Shown piece by piece: positions 1 to 13,369 of a stretch of DNA of 64,000 bases. Both the position numbers and the translations under genes were made by a program. This DNA comes from Prinia subflava (Eukaryota > Chordata > Aves > Passeriformes > Cisticolidae): contig NW_026960609.1 in NCBI RefSeq assembly GCF_021018805.1, positions 2,170,001 through 2,234,000 of the forward strand, given 5' to 3'. The notes beneath the pieces are model-generated. The model had not been told where the DNA came from. It saw only the letters and a list, made by a program, of their open reading frames with translations, and did no database searches. Position 1 is the first letter of the stretch, and the number at the start of each line of letters is the position of its first letter.

Positions 1-644
1 TGGCACTTGAAGAGTGGAGCGAGCAGAGAAGAGAGGGGGAAGGTGTAGTAGAGCCCTCTGCCCTCAGGGGAGACCTGCTCTCAGAACCTCGGCCCCTAGG
101 TAAAAAGGGAGAGAGCTCGGCATGCAAGTATCCTTAAAAGAGCCCTGTATGCAGTTTCAGACTATGGACAGCGGTGAGAGCGCTGGACATAGGAAAAAGA
201 GAGTGTCACCCTGGCAGACTTCTCCAGGTGGTGCTATGGGTGACATGGAAACACATAAGGGGTGGACCCGTGTTTTCTGAGGAACAGTCTGTGGTGCGAG
301 AGAGACTCCTCTCTCCCTTGCTGAATTGAAGATCAGGTTTTTTTTTGAGTGGTGATTGTTTGATCTAAAACCCAAAGGTTTAGTCTGTAGAGAGTAATGT
401 GTAGGGGGTGGAAAATGGGAGAAGAGAAGAAATGTTCTAAGAAGTTTTTATTTCTGTCTCTGTGTGTGTTTAAGAGTTTTTTCTGTCTCTGTTCTTATGT
501 AATTTATTGAAGTTTTGGTGTTTTTTTTGTTTTCAAGATTTAAACCTGCTCTGCTCTGTTCCTGATCACATCCCACAGTAGTTGTTAGGGAGAAAACATA
601 TATTCATAGGTGCATTAACATCTGGCCAGTGCTAACCCATGACA
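1..644 (+). mobile_element. 3' part of an ERVL-like LTR (cut by window edge)
   Basis: This stretch is recognisably the same LTR family as the - strand element at 14562-15986. Both share, in order, an AGAGCCCTRTATGCAG-type block, a GGACAGCGGTGAGAGCGC-type block, GTGTCACC-TGGCAGACTTCTC, and the terminal run CTGCTCTGCTCTGTTCCTGATCACAT. Here it reads on the + strand and stops at ...CCCATGACA (644), the expected CA end; the 5' end lies before base 1. Where the second copy has AATAAA this copy has ATTGAA, so its polyadenylation signal looks broken. The target duplication cannot be checked. Confidence 0.7.
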
Positions 645-1390
645 GGTAGCTTTTACTGTTTCCACCCACCCCTGAGAGGACCTGGGAAGAGTCCATAGAT
701 TTTCTGTAGGGAGACAAAAACTGAGTAATTAGACACTGTTACTGCACTTCTTGGGGTGGCTGCACGTAGGTTGGAGATGGTCTGGTGGATGGGGGCTGGG
801 CCGGCTGGAAGCTGAAGATTGCTCCTGGTTACTGCGTCAGCTGCTGCGTCTGCTGTGGGACTTGTGTCTGCACTCGTTGCTGTCCCATGCTGTGAGATGA
901 TTTGCTGTAAAAGCTGGCCATTTGGTGAAACTTGAAGAGGCATTGATTAGCGAAATAAAGGCAAAGTCTCTGTCTTTAAGGGCTTTCTTTTTCATCTGTA
1001 ACCAATTGTTATGCATATTTGAAGCAAGTTCGGATCATTCTCCGGGCCGGGGTTGAATGGCTTTCTGTCACTGCTAGAGTCAGCGTTCAGCGGCTCTGGG
1101 GTCGCTGGTGGGATCCTGGTGGGGGTGCAACTGGCGGCTGGGCTTTATCCCTGGCTTTCGTTGGGGAGGGGGTGCGGACAGGGGAATGGGAGCGGGACCT
1201 GGCCAGGTTTTGTTAACATCTCTCCCGTCGGACACCACCTGTCCCATACCTTGAGTTCCCCCGGCTCCCCTGTCACGTCCGGCGTACAGATGATTGTGGG
1301 CCCAAACACGGTTCTTTCACCGTCACGATCAGTTCCAGGGGTGTCGTCAATTGCCAGCAGATAGCCGGTTCTTCTCCAGTCATACGGAGC
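645..1390 (-). other. Possible retroviral leader/gag-start remnant, otherwise unassigned
   Basis: No gene is supported. On the - strand an ATG at 1247 opens a frame beginning MGQVVSDGRDVNKTW that stays open for about 50 codons, to a stop near 1084. An N-terminal Met-Gly-Gln is typical of myristoylated gammaretroviral Gag, and the sequence just upstream (to about 1390) runs into an LTR-like segment. A degraded class I ERV 5' end is therefore possible. The 645-1000 part shows a further 96-codon - strand frame with no recognisable domain. This reading is inference. Confidence 0.3.
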
Positions 1391-2040
1391 ACCAATTATT
1401 GGCGATTGATGAGAGACGGGAAGACTGATTCGGTGATCAGAATTCGATTTTACTCAGGTTTCCCAAAAGCTTATATACTATTTCAAACAGGTTAATAATT
1501 TCTACTACAATAATCACGTTAAAAATCACACAGAAAACTCATGCATTTTACAACAATTCTTTGCTTGCAGAAGTTGATTGAATCTCTCTTCCTGTAAACA
1601 GGTGTAATCCCATCTTCTGTAATCTTCACAGTTCTGTTTGTTCCTGCCATGGCATCTTGGTTATCAAACTAGTTATGCTAATCAAGTCTGTTTGACTCTC
1701 TGTCTTGTGTATTCCCAGAATCTGTTATCAAGTCATCTTAAACCATTTTTAATCAGATTCTGAAAGGGGGAGAAAATGCCACATTGTTTAAAGACAAGCA
1801 AATAAAACCACCGTAGTTTAATATGCATTAACTCAGACTCCATATATAGTAAGATTTTTAGGTTTGGGGGTTTTTTTAATTAACAAGTAAAATAAAATAC
1901 TGTGTAGCAGTTCATTTCCACACCCAAGCAGGTGTCTCTGTCTAAGAGAAAGAGTTTCAGCTTACCTTGGAACATGTAAGGAAGTTAAACTAGAATTTTC
2001 TATAGCCTTCTCATTGTAACTGGCTCAGTGTCAGCATGAA
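1391..2040 (-). mobile_element. LTR-like sequence, - orientation (ends unclear)
   Basis: Beginning at TGGCGATTGATGAG, this AT-rich block has a TATA-like GTATATAAGC on the - strand (about 1470-1479) and abuts the possible gag leader on its left, as the U5 end of a - strand LTR would. I could not place the right end or a target duplication. It could equally be two adjacent unrelated repeats. Confidence 0.3.
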
Positions 2041-3759
2041 AAGAACAGGGCATATGCCTTTTCTTAATATTCAGCTCTTTATTAAAGTGATCAGCTCATT
2101 ATTAAAGTAATCAGCAGGATTGCAGAATCCGATCAGAGCTTTCCATGCTGCTGCAGCCGTCTGAAGGAGCAGGTGCTGTCCCAGTGGATGTTGAGTCCTT
2201 GTTCCCATAGAAACAGCTGGCAGTTCTCTCTGGTCAACCATCAGAAGATAGAGCAGTGGCAGTCAGCTCCTTGCCCTCAGGGAAAAGTTTCAAGAGTTTC
2301 CCATTCTCTGCCTAAGTCAATTCAGCTAGCCAGTTCCCATTGTATCTAAGCTCCTCATAGGTTATGGTGAGTCTTCAAACCAGGCCAGGGGGTGCATCTA
2401 CTTCTTGCTCGGCTAGCGCACTCTCTAATTCTCCTCTGACACATCTAGCTTCTTGTCTTGGGGTGCAGTTTCTCCAAAAAACTCTCCCAGGATTCACAGG
2501 GGCAGTTTTATTTGCATATAAAAATGCATATGCATTGGTCCTGGTCAAAGCAGAGGTATCCCAGCTGAGGTAGTTACAGCAAACAATGGCTGGGCCATCA
2601 AGGCCGGAGCCGCTCCTTTTCACATTTTAATGAGGTAGAAGAATGCTGCCTTTCCCTTCGGGGCAGCTTCCCTCAGTCTTCAAACTTGCTAGGGTGTGGG
2701 GGTTACAACCAGGAGAAACCCCCATTCTTCCAAAAGGCTGGGTGAAAGCACAAATTGGGAAGAGGGGGGGCTGCACTCCCAGAGCTCTTTTAACATGCCA
2801 ATGCGTGCTCTGCGCTTTCCCCGGGGGGACTGGCCGACCGTCCTCCACGGGGCCAGGACAGGGGCAGCCCAGCCCCTCCCATCCGGGAAGCTTGTTCATA
2901 ACAAGCACAGAGGCACTGATTGGGCTTTAGAAGTGCACCTCAAAACCTGCTGCCAATTTCATTGGTCAAGGTGCCAAATAGCCCACCTAAACAATCAAGT
3001 ACTGAAGAGACAGCACAAAGGTGCTCGAGAGCATTTTTGAGATGTTTTAACAGGTGTATAGACTTGTTCATTACACTGTGTGCAGCTTTGTTATTTGTTT
3101 TTGTATTATTTTCTTTCTTTTATTAAAACCTTTTTGCTTTTTCAAGACATACTCAATCATGCCGTCTTGCTAAATTCTTTAATCCATTTCTCTGCAAGGC
3201 TAGACCCTCAGAGGTATTGGAACCCCAATAATACTGTTTATTGGTTTAAAGCACAGGTTTTTCCTTGAAAAATGATTGTGTTTCCCCAGCTTCTTTAACT
3301 GTTTTATTCTGCAGTGCTTAGTATAGAGTGTTTTAGTTCATGGCTGTAATAATCAAAATGCTGTATAGGTATAGCTGAACTGCAGAGCTCTTGAGCACAG
3401 ACAGATTTGAGTTTTGTAGAAGAACTATGAAAAAATTGACTTGTTTCAAACCAATTTGAGTCCTTTATTTCATTTAGCTCTTTAGAGGACAGGCAGTGGC
3501 CAAAAGCTGCTGTCAGTAGGATCAAGTTCCATGTACTTGTAGGCCCTATGCTATTTAGTGGGGGGCAGATCAATTAGATCCCAGACAGAGTTGTTCTTAC
3601 TGCTGATGAGGAGTTGAAGATGAAAGCCAAGGAGGTGAAGCCCAGGGCTTGAGAGATCTTTAACAACTGAAAAGCACTTCCCTAGCTAGGCTGCTGCTTG
3701 CCTAAGGCTACGATGGATATCCCTTACGCATTATGGGCTGTTATAGTGGTATGCTGTAT
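2041..3759. other. Repeat-like, partly GC-rich stretch without a gene
   Basis: A - strand AATAAA lies at about 2085-2095 (within CTTTATTAAAG). About 430 bp away is a promoter-like cluster at 2503-2535: octamer ATTTGCAT, a TATAAAA-type box and ATGCATATGCAT. The 2640-2900 segment is GC-rich. This order (poly(A) signal left, TATA box right) suits a - strand LTR, but I found no clean TG/CA ends or duplication. From about 3050 to 3759 I see only unremarkable intron-like sequence. All frames here are short and overlap on both strands. Confidence 0.3.
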
Positions 3760-4392
3760 GACAGCAAAGCAGCTTGTCAGAGAAGGACCTGGGTGTCCTG
3801 GTGTACATAAAGTCAAACCATGAGCCAGCACTGTGTCCTGGTGACAAAGAAGGTGGATGTGTCCTGGTCTGTATTAGGAGTGTTGCCAGCGAGTTGAGGG
3901 AGGAAATTCTTCCCCTCTGTTCAGCACTGGTGAGGCCCCACCTAGGCCAGTTCTCGGCTCCCCAGTCCAAGAGGGATGCTGACATACTGGAGAATTCAGC
4001 AAAGGGCTGAATAGATGATTGAGGTACTGGAGCTTCTCTCCTACAAGGAAAGGGTGAGAGAGCTAAGAGTGTCTAGTCCAGAGAAGAGTTGGCTCGGGAA
4101 ATCTTAATGTATGGAAATACCTGAAGGACGAACGTAAAGAGAATGGAGCCAGGCTGTTTTCAGTGGTGCCCAGTGACAAAGGCAATGAGCACAAAATGAA
4201 ACACAGGTGGTGTTTCCCCTGAACATCAGGGAACACCTTTTTTTTGTAATGTGAGGATTACCGAGTACTAGCACAGTTTTCCCAGAGATGATTTGAATGG
4301 AGTCTCTGTCTTTGGAGATTTTTCCAAAGCAATCAGGACATGGTTCTATGCAGCCAGAGCTAGGTGGCCAGATGACCTCAGCCATTCTGTGA
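3760..4392 (+). mobile_element. CR1 LINE, truncated 3' end
   Basis: This is the characteristic 3' portion of a chicken-repeat-1 retroposon. The block AGAAGGACCTGGGTGTCCTGGT is followed by the AGCCAGCA..GTGTCCT region, CCTGGTCTGTATTAGGAG, the GGAGAATTCAGC region and the 3' untranslated part. It ends in CCATTCTGTGA, the family's tail motif. It is 5'-truncated, as most CR1 copies are, and carries many substitutions, so it is old. The - strand frame at 4104-4607 is an antisense shadow of this element. Confidence 0.85.
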
Positions 4393-6768
4393 AGACTTGC
4401 TGCTGTCTCAATGAACTTGACTTTATCAAACTTGAACTTGGCACTGCTGTTGTGTAATGTGTAAATTTGTAAGGGGTTTTTGCAGGAGTAGGTCTTCAGG
4501 ACTCCTGCTTTAAACTTCATTTGGTGGTGGGGAGGATTTTGATTAACTTCTGTTTTGGATTGTGTGGCTTTATATTCAGCTGTGTGTTTTTTTAGCCTGG
4601 CCATCAACTTGCATATACTTTAGTTGCTTCACAGAATTTTTCAAGGTAAAAAGATAGTGTTCCAGGCCACATTAAAACTGCAGGATATATTAAAAAAAAA
4701 ATTCCAGACTTCACAGGAGTCCTATTGGCTGCTGGTTAAAACCTGTTTGGGACAAATTTGTGGACTTGGTGCCTAGTTTCTCTTTTTTTTTGCTAAGTTG
4801 GCTGGAATTCTCCCCTTTAAACTTCCTTGTGCAGAAGAAAAGCACAATATTCAGTCTTGTAGCCTTCCTTATGGCATTTGCGGGGAGGCAAAAGAGCTCA
4901 TTTGTCAAGTAGGCAATAGAATTGGCTTGACAGTCAGTCAGCCAGCACTAAACAAAAGCTGAGCAATTAGCATTCTGAGCCATGAACCTGAAAGAGAGCT
5001 GGGGGTGGGGGCAATAAACTATGGGGATGAATAAAGCTATCTATACATGGTGGTACTGTATAGCTCACAGTCTTGCAGTGTTTTCAGCCATGCCAGGCTT
5101 GTGCTTGTACCATTAAATAGTTCATCCATGGCAGCTGATTTCCACCCTCCCTGCAAGAGAGACATGAACATTGTTAACATACAAAGAGTCTATCCAAAAC
5201 CTCAGCAACTTACAGCACTTTTGCTCAGTAGCAGGGGAAAATGTTTCTATTTCATTGTTTTTCTTAACCACTTCAAGTCATGTCTTCTGTTAACTATTTA
5301 AAAATAAACTAGACTTGTACAAAATGTCTATTTTCCTCCTTGGTTGCATATATTAGATATTGCGGTCTTAAGGCTGTTGGTGGTGTGATACCAGTAAGTG
5401 CTTGGGAAAATAAGCTTTCTGGCTACCTGCAGGAGATTTATGTTCAAGAGTAGAGAACCTAAGTGATGAATTGCTGTTGTCTTTTGAGACCTTACAAGAT
5501 TGTCCATGGAGAGCAACTTGTTAGAAGGAAAGCACTGTGGTTTTGGGGTAAACTCTTAAGTAGGAGGTAGCAAAAGTAAGACATACTGAAGTAGGGAAGA
5601 AATCTTTCAAATTTTGTCAATTCAATTTAGTTTGTGTATAAAGTTGACTGAAATGAAGAGGGAGAAGTGGAAGAAGTTGACAATGTGCATGAGTTTGGCT
5701 TCTCAGCTTTTCCAGTTAAATCAGCATAACAGTAAGTTGTTTCAGCTCAGAAGTCAAGTTGTGTGCAGTTTGGAGTACCAGTATGGTACCTCTGGGTGCC
5801 AGCATAGCATTCTTAGTGAGCAGGAGCTCTAAATCTGGATCTGAAGTTTTAAGGCAGACTTTTACTTGTCAAAGGTGATTTAGGTCTGCTTTGGTGTTCT
5901 CAGACAAGCTAAACTCTGTACATGGAAACAATCACAATTCCTCAGATCAAATCTGTCTCTCCTTGCCCCGAAGTGAAAACTAGAGTTGTTTTCAAGACAA
6001 AATTCTCACTTCTCTTATTGTCCCAGTGAGTGGCAGACATCAGGAAGGAGCAATACACTAGTCACTCTGTAATTGTTGTGCGTACATGTCTATCACACAG
6101 TTCTTCTAAAAATTATTGCCAACAAGGAAGCTGCACCTATCCTATGTTCCTCAAAGGCTGAAGGATACCTAAAGCTTGTATCTTGCCTCCAAGACAGGGC
6201 TGTGTGGGTTTTATTGGACTGGAAAAGAGAGGAGGGGATTCACTATTAAACTTCATTTAAATTTCAGTAGATAAATATGCATAATCTAAACAGGCAGTCT
6301 CTTAAATGATTTACTAGTGTTCAAACACTTTATAGTCATTAATCCTGAAAAGTCTAAAAATCTGTATCTTGTATGTATTTATGCTAGTTATTCACCTATT
6401 GAACTTCTGCTTTGTTAGGACATGAAAGCTAGACTAGTTCTTCTTGGTTAGACACGTGAAAAATAAAGTTCTGCTGCTATTACTGTTTATTGTGGGAAAT
6501 GCAAAAACAACAAAAATCAAGGAAATAAGATTTGTAAACATCCCCCACCTAGTTTCTTGCTTGCAGAGACAATATTCTGGAGTAGAATTCATTTGGCATG
6601 TTTCGATGAGTATTGTTCTGTTCCCTGTGTTTATTCTGATGCGTAGCATGGAGGAACTGCATCGAGTTTATGACTAACAAAGCAGAGAGACATTTTTCTA
6701 TTTTAAAATCATGCATTTGAAAATACTTTTATTTACCATCACCCCCCAGATGTTACTGTTTGCCAATG
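4393..6768. other. TSPAN5 intron, nothing recognised
   Basis: AT-rich intronic sequence. I see no exon with consistent splice sites, no long repeat and no RNA gene. Short frames occur on both strands without domain similarity. Confidence 0.5.
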
Positions 6769-7446
6769 TCTTGGTTTGAAAGACAGGTATCTGCTAGGAA
6801 GGGGGCAAGATTTCTTTAGAGATGGAGAATTCGAATCTCCTCCCTCTAAATTATTCTAATTTAGAAAATTAAAGGGGCTTTCAGGCAGAGGTATGGGGAT
6901 AGGAATAACAGTTCTTTACTAGTATATATGACAAAGCAACAAACAAACAACAACTACAGCATTAGTAATAAACAGAACTAAGAACCTCGAGGGCTTTCTT
7001 TCACAAAAAGCCCAGGGCAGTTTGATCTCGGTGCCCCTGCAGGACTCCGAGAGGCTGAGCTGGAATGGTGGAAAGTCCTAGGCTGGTGGATGAGATGAGG
7101 AGCTCTGCGCTGGCAGCTGGAGCAGCAGGGGGCGTCCCAGCAGGGCTGGGCAGTGCAGGGCTACAGAGTAGCAGGAAAGCCTCAAAGCTCCAAAGAAACA
7201 GCGGCGGTGGGGGGAGGGCTGGAGAAAACGAGCTCAGGATTCCCGGGTACACTCGCAGATGACAGTAGATTTCTCAGGACAAGGCAGATTGATGGCTGTG
7301 AACTCTTCCTGCAGCGAGGGGCAACTTGACTGTCTTCCTCAATGCTGAGAGCAAGTGAGCCCCTCCCCCCTAGCTCTGTCTTTTTACTTTTCCCAAAGCT
7401 CGAGCTATCTCTCCCCTCTGAGGGACACTCCCAGAGACTCCAAAAC
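6769..7446. mobile_element. LTR-like repeat beginning TGTCTTGGTTTGAAAG
   Basis: The left end TGTCTTGGTTTGAAAGACAGG and the block GGGATAGGAATAACAGTTCTTTACTAG are features I associate with avian LTR elements. An AATAAA follows at about 6967. The right two thirds are GC-rich. The right end (placed around the AAAACAATATG at 7440-7450) is approximate, and no matching target duplication was found, so orientation and exact limits are uncertain. Confidence 0.5.
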
Positions 7447-10400
7447 AATATGTGTAGCCTCGTGCTGCCATGTCCTTCAACTACTCCTTTTGTTCTGTCT
7501 AAGTACTGTCATTAAGGTTTCTTAGAAACTTATGGGAAAAAATTCTGTAAGTGAAAAAGAGGCAAATCTAACCCCCAACAGCCATTGATACTAAATCCTG
7601 CAGATAAGCCTGTGAAAAGGCTAAACCTCTGTTTGCAAAAATGGATGTTTCAGAAGATCTTGTATTGATGTATCTTTTTCTGATCTTCCACGTTTCTTGG
7701 GTGTATGGTGTGATGTTTTTTTGTTTTGGTTGGTTTTGTTTGTGTTGTTTTTTTTTGTTCTCCCAGTAATGAGATATTGCAGCAGAGAAGTTTTTTTGCC
7801 CCATCTTGGAGGAAATGGAAAATAAAATAAAAAAGGATTTCTCCCATCCTCCTGTAGTACTGAGTGCCCTTCTTTTACATGCATCCTGTGGGCCAAATTC
7901 CATATCCACTCATTGTATCACCTCTTTGTTTCTTAGGCTGATGATTCTCCTGACTCTGACTCATTATGCCTTGAATTTTCGTTACTGTGACAGCTTTTCA
8001 AAATTGCTGCTGCCTGGAATGTTTTCAGTTGGAGCCATCCTCTCTTGTCCTGCAGTTTGCTACTGTGCCTGTTAAAGCAGTAGCTGTTCAGCAACAGATG
8101 ATCTGGAAATGTTACAGGTTTGTTAGTGCACTTGTGACTCCCTTAGGAACCCAGGAACACATCAGATTGTGTAGGTGGGACAACACTGGGTCACTGCTCC
8201 AGCCGAGATGTGTCTGGCTTTGGGCTCAGCCTGTCAGGGCTGTTACTGCTAAATGCAGGCAGTGGGTACCAACAGGAGAGGAAGTGGTGCTGAAGATCCA
8301 GCTTGAACACTGCAGGTTTTAAAAGGTTTGAGTTCTTTTCTACCTAATTCTAGTGTGATCTCATGGACTGAATGCTTGCTAGTGGTTGGAGCATGATTTG
8401 TGTTCCAGGGGCACATCTTAATTTCTAAGTAATCCAGTCTGTGTGCTCTGAGACTGTTCCTGGTGTGAACTGAAGCACAGCTTGTATGTGATCACTTCAA
8501 AAGGACTACTGAATCTGACCTGAAATATTAATGAATATGTGCACCAAAGGCAGGAGCTGGAGTCAGGGGTCTGTCTCTGGAAAGTAATACAAGCTGTTCT
8601 GATGATCTTAAAGAGTACAAGATGGAGAAGGGGTGAGGTGCCCACGGTTATTGCTTTTGTATGTAACCGTTGCTTCCTTATTCTTTATTGACGGGATAAA
8701 GGCAAACTATTGTGCAGCTATAACATCAGGAGGGGCATTCACGAGCTCCTGTGTTCAAGACCAGCATTTTCCCTTAGCCTTGTTCTCGCTTGAGCTGTAC
8801 ATGAGATCCTGCTTATAGTGTGGAGGGCTCTGGCCATGAGGAAAACATGACAGGACAACAGAGGACCTGTCAGGCATCTCTCAGGCTTTTTTTCTACCTG
8901 TGCTCACATACCAGGAGAAGACTCCAGTTCTGCAGGAGTTTTTGTTGGACCTGGCTTGGTTGTCTCACATTTCTTGTTGAGTGGACCCACCAACAAGCAC
9001 CCATGTGTTGAAGAAAAAAGCCAGGTCCTAATCATTTCATTTGACTTCTCCTGAATTTGAGGTGGGGTAGAAATGTGGGGTCTGTCTTTCCTGTTCCATC
9101 CATGTATCATTGTATCCTCATGATTGAAGTACATTTCACACATAAAGGAACTTATTTCACAACTTTACTGTTACTTATTTTAGTTCACTTATGGATGATG
9201 CTTTTGTTGTTTCACTACACCAAATAAATTTTGGGTTGCGTTGGATTAAAATATTAAATAGCAACTCATGGACTGTAATGTGCAACAGGCTGTTATGGAG
9301 GGTGGAGGAACAGAGCAAATAGATGAGCTGAAGATCAGACAGGGAACATGTCCTGCTGGCTCTCCTTGTGGGACTACAGCAGAGCCCTGGGTTGACACCA
9401 TAGTGAGAAGTAAATTACTTGAGTATGTAGCTTTGTACAAACAAAGCATTTCCTGCCAAATACAGATCACACACATGCCTAACCTATTGAGAAAGTGATG
9501 TGTATATACCTCAAAAATAACCATACTTCAAAACAAGAATTTGTCTAGAGGAAAAAATTGCTCCTCTTTTAGATGTTAAAGTATCAGAGTACTCGCAATG
9601 ATTTAACAGTCCTGGTTGTAATGGGCAACTTGCAGTAGTGTTGCTGAGGAAAAATACCTTGCATTTGGAGAAAGCCTTACTTTAAGGTATTTACAGGTGG
9701 TTTGTTTAGGTCTTGCTCGCATTGATGCATGAGGGAAGTGGACAGTCACCATATATTCCATGACTGTCTTCTTAGCCTGAGGATTGAGAGCATGTTTTGG
9801 AGGGTGCAGTGTTAGAATATTGAGATTACTGATCCCCTGCTCAAGCACCTCCTTCTGCTTTTGGCTAAAGATGCATTGAAGACAGAATTGATCACTGCTA
9901 GATGTTTGTACATCTGTGTCAAACTTTTCCCAGGAGTAGCTGTTGCAGGCAAAAAATATTTGATATTGTGGTAGTAGGTGTAGTAGACATAGAAACTTCT
10001 AGTGGATAGGAAGAGTATGTGCCTAGAGGACTGTTCATTTAGATCTTCTTAACAATATAAAGTGAGATATTATTCCCTTTTTGTTGCCCTGCTGCTTGAA
10101 GCCAAATATGCTTCTCTTCAGGGTATTGCACTGCTGCATCTTCAGAGAACTTATTTGTGTCCAGAGTACAAGACTGGAAAAACGTATTCTAAGCAGTAAG
10201 CAGTAATCTTCTGTCAGACTACCTCTGTGTATCTCGAGCTGTAATCACAGGGCATTGTTCGTGTTTCTCATTCCCACTGCTAGCTATTGTTTTATTGACA
10301 AAACCTCTCTGAAGATTGTGTATCCTGAGATGTCTCTCCAGAATACTGATAACTTGTGGTTCATATGTAGAGAGCATATGGAGCACAAATGAGAATTAAG

Positions 10401-13369
10401 CAGTATGTGCTTTGCATTGTCAGGATGTGTTATTTGGGATTTATCTAAGCTAGGCTTATGATTGCCATATGTAGACTAGCAACAGATGCGCATAAAGCTA
10501 CTTTCCAAGGACAGCAAACAATGGCTGATAAAGCCTGTGTTGATCTATGCAGTTTGTGTTGGATCACAGATACCCTGAGGAGTGGCCAGCCAACATGTGG
10601 CATTACAGGCTGCTAAGAGCCTGGCAGTTCTAGAAAATCAAGTAAAAGGAAAAAGGGCAAGATTGGAAAAACAGTATAAAACTGTCTCAATAAATTTTAT
10701 TGCCATCGAATTTAATGTGACCGTGACAAAATGCAAAGTGGTGTATTTCTTACTACTGCTTTTGTATTATGACTGTCTTCTCTAACAGTATTGTCCACAA
10801 ATGTGAACTGAGTTTTACTTGGATTTATTTTCATTTGAATTTTACTACTTTCATATGGAAAGAAGTTGATTTAGCATAGTAATTTGCTTTGTGTTTTTTG
10901 TTGATTTATTTGGTTTTGTTGGCTTTGTTTTTAAAGAAAGACAAAGTGTCTTATGAAGAGAGACTTAAATATTTTTTTTTTTATTTTTTAAAGTAAATAC
11001 AATAAAAAAAGGCAACATCCTTTCTCTAGTGACTATTTTTTTTCACTCCACTACACCACAGTACATTAATTCCAAAATCAGTTAATGTTAAAAGAAAAGA
11101 GTAGTAGTGCTTGCTTTAGGGTAGAATTTATTCTCATCTTATGGTAACTATATAAGCACAAAGGAAAGGCCTTTAAAACTTTGTGAGGAAGTCATTTTAG
11201 TAGTTGTTTTTTTCCCCTGAGGCAGAGCTCATGCTTCTTGACTTGTGTAGGGCCAAGGCCTTGATTTTTTCAAAGGTTTTGTGTTGTTGGATTATCCTGT
11301 TTATATTGCTTGTTATTCTTAGCCAGAAAGTTGGTTTGGATTTCTTTTCCATGAGAAATGTAATGAAGGAAAAGTAGTGGAAAAACTTTTGCACAAGTTG
11401 ATGTAAGTGTTAATGGCAGGTAAGTGTTCATTTCATCGTGGTGTGTATCATCTCTTCATTGAGATGGTACCAGAAAAAGGGACAGGCCAACTGCTCCTCT
11501 TTGATAGCAGTGCTGGCTTTGAGTTGTGTTACATTGTTCATTTAATCTCTTTTTGCTTTTTTAATGAATGACAGTAAGGCTAGTACTGTATGTGATGTAG
11601 GAGGAAAGTGATGAATTTGATTTTTTTTATTTTTTTTTTTTTATCCCTCTCAGGCAATAGCCTTCTCTAGTAGGAGGGAAAAAATATACTTAGAGAATGT
11701 TATTCATGCTGTTGTATGTTTGTACTTCAGGATTGGGTTGTAGTCAGATTTTTCTTTGGGTTTTGTCCTTTTCTAAGGCTCTTTGAGGTGTGCATTGGTG
11801 AAATTCACATGTATATTTTTTTTACTCTGTTCTTGTCTGCAGAATTAAAAGCTTTGAGCACTGTCTTCATTTACTACTTGCTCAAGTTTTGCTTAGGAAA
11901 CTCTATGAAAGTGGTTGCAGACTACATGAAGTAATGTGTTAAAGATATTGATTACATGACAATTGATATGTTTTGAGTGGTCCAAAATGAGTATGTGTGC
12001 GTGTGTGTATATAATCACAGATCTAAAGCCACAGTTGTGAGCAGTCATCATTAACAATGTTACTTTAAACTTCTGGAAATGAGATTATGGTAACTTTCCT
12101 CTAAATTGTTGCTGTTTTGGGACTATTTCAAAGAAACAAAGGGGTATGAACAGGAAGAAGAAAAAGGATGAACCATAGAGTTTTGCAAATAAGGCACTGT
12201 AGATATAGAGATCTCTGTTGCTGCTTCTCATGCCACAGCATCATGCAGGAGTTAGAGGAGACAGTTGTCCAAAGCACTCAGCCTGGGTTCAGGCTTCAGT
12301 GAGGAAACGCAGCAGTGTGCTTTGCATTGACTTACAGCACTGGGTAGGGGAATGAAGAAATGGTGACACTTCAGCATTTTTTTCTGCCAAAAAGCCTTAG
12401 GAAACTGTAGTTGTTCCTGTGCAAACTCACTGGAATAGGGTAAACTTTGTACTTGCTTCTTGATATGACCCATCTGTTCAACATCAGCCAAACTCTGCTT
12501 AAAACGTGTTCAAAAAATTAAAACAGTTCCTCAGGATTACTGGTGTCACAACCCAAGCTCTGCTTCCAAGGCAAAAATGGCATTACAAGCAGACTGTGCT
12601 GACTGTCATACCTAAAACACAGCATGTGTTGTTTAACATATGATAGGTCTACCCTAAGTTAGTGTAAACCATGCCCCAGGTCAAGTTCTTAAATTGTCTT
12701 TCATCCTACTAAGACACTTTTATATTTTCAAATTTTTCCTGCTAAGTAGTCAGTAGCCATACTTTATTTCTAGAATGAGGTTTTGGCACTGTAGATACCT
12801 GAAGTTGAATTGGCCAGATATGTAGTTTGTCAAAATCTGTTGAAAAATTTTTTCTTGCAAGATGCTGCAACCTAGAAGCTCACTTCTAATTTCTGACAAT
12901 TGCTGTAAATACTGAGAGTAAATGCTAAATTCAAAGTGGTTTTATTGCTTTTAACTGTTTTTTCTATATAACATGTAACTGTGTGTTTACATAGATGATG
13001 TATATGATACGTAAAATACATCTCAGCATGGGTAATAAGAGTGACTTAAGTTTTGTTCAAATATCTGTTCTGAGTTTCTGGCTGACAACTTCTTATAGCT
13101 ACATAAGCAGAAAATGCCCTGTGGCTTTCTCACAGAATTCTTCAAGAACATTTTGTTACTCATTCACGTGTTGATTCAGAAATATTGCACATAATTGCAC
13201 TTTTTATGTCTTTTGGGATACAAAGACTTTCTTAATTGTTTTCTTGGTGTACTGCAGAACATTTATTTTGCTGTAGTCTTCTTCCTTTTTAAGAAGAAAA
13301 ATGCAGGCAAAATTTATACAACAGAAAGCTGAACATACTTTTTATCCCTTGTCATTGTCTCTTTCTCAG
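7447..13369. other. TSPAN5 intron, nothing recognised
   Basis: Nearly 6 kb of AT-rich sequence upstream of the first TSPAN5 exon in the window. I looked for the preceding exon, which should end in codons for ...WAWNEK followed by GT, and did not find it; it must lie left of the window. Homopolymer-rich tracts (10970-11050, 11620-11645) and a short TG/TA run (11995-12010) are the only low-complexity features. Confidence 0.55.

Noticed and set aside
653..943. 96-codon - strand frame starting MPLQVSPNGQ
   Set aside because: No recognisable domain, no splice context, and it sits among LTR fragments; not called as a gene.
4104..4607. 167-codon - strand frame
   Set aside because: It overlaps the antisense of the CR1 3' end and runs into unrelated intron; no domain.
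1..13369. Search for the upstream TSPAN5 exons
   Set aside because: No sequence encoding the N-terminal 44 residues with GT/AG borders was found; they must be outside the window.
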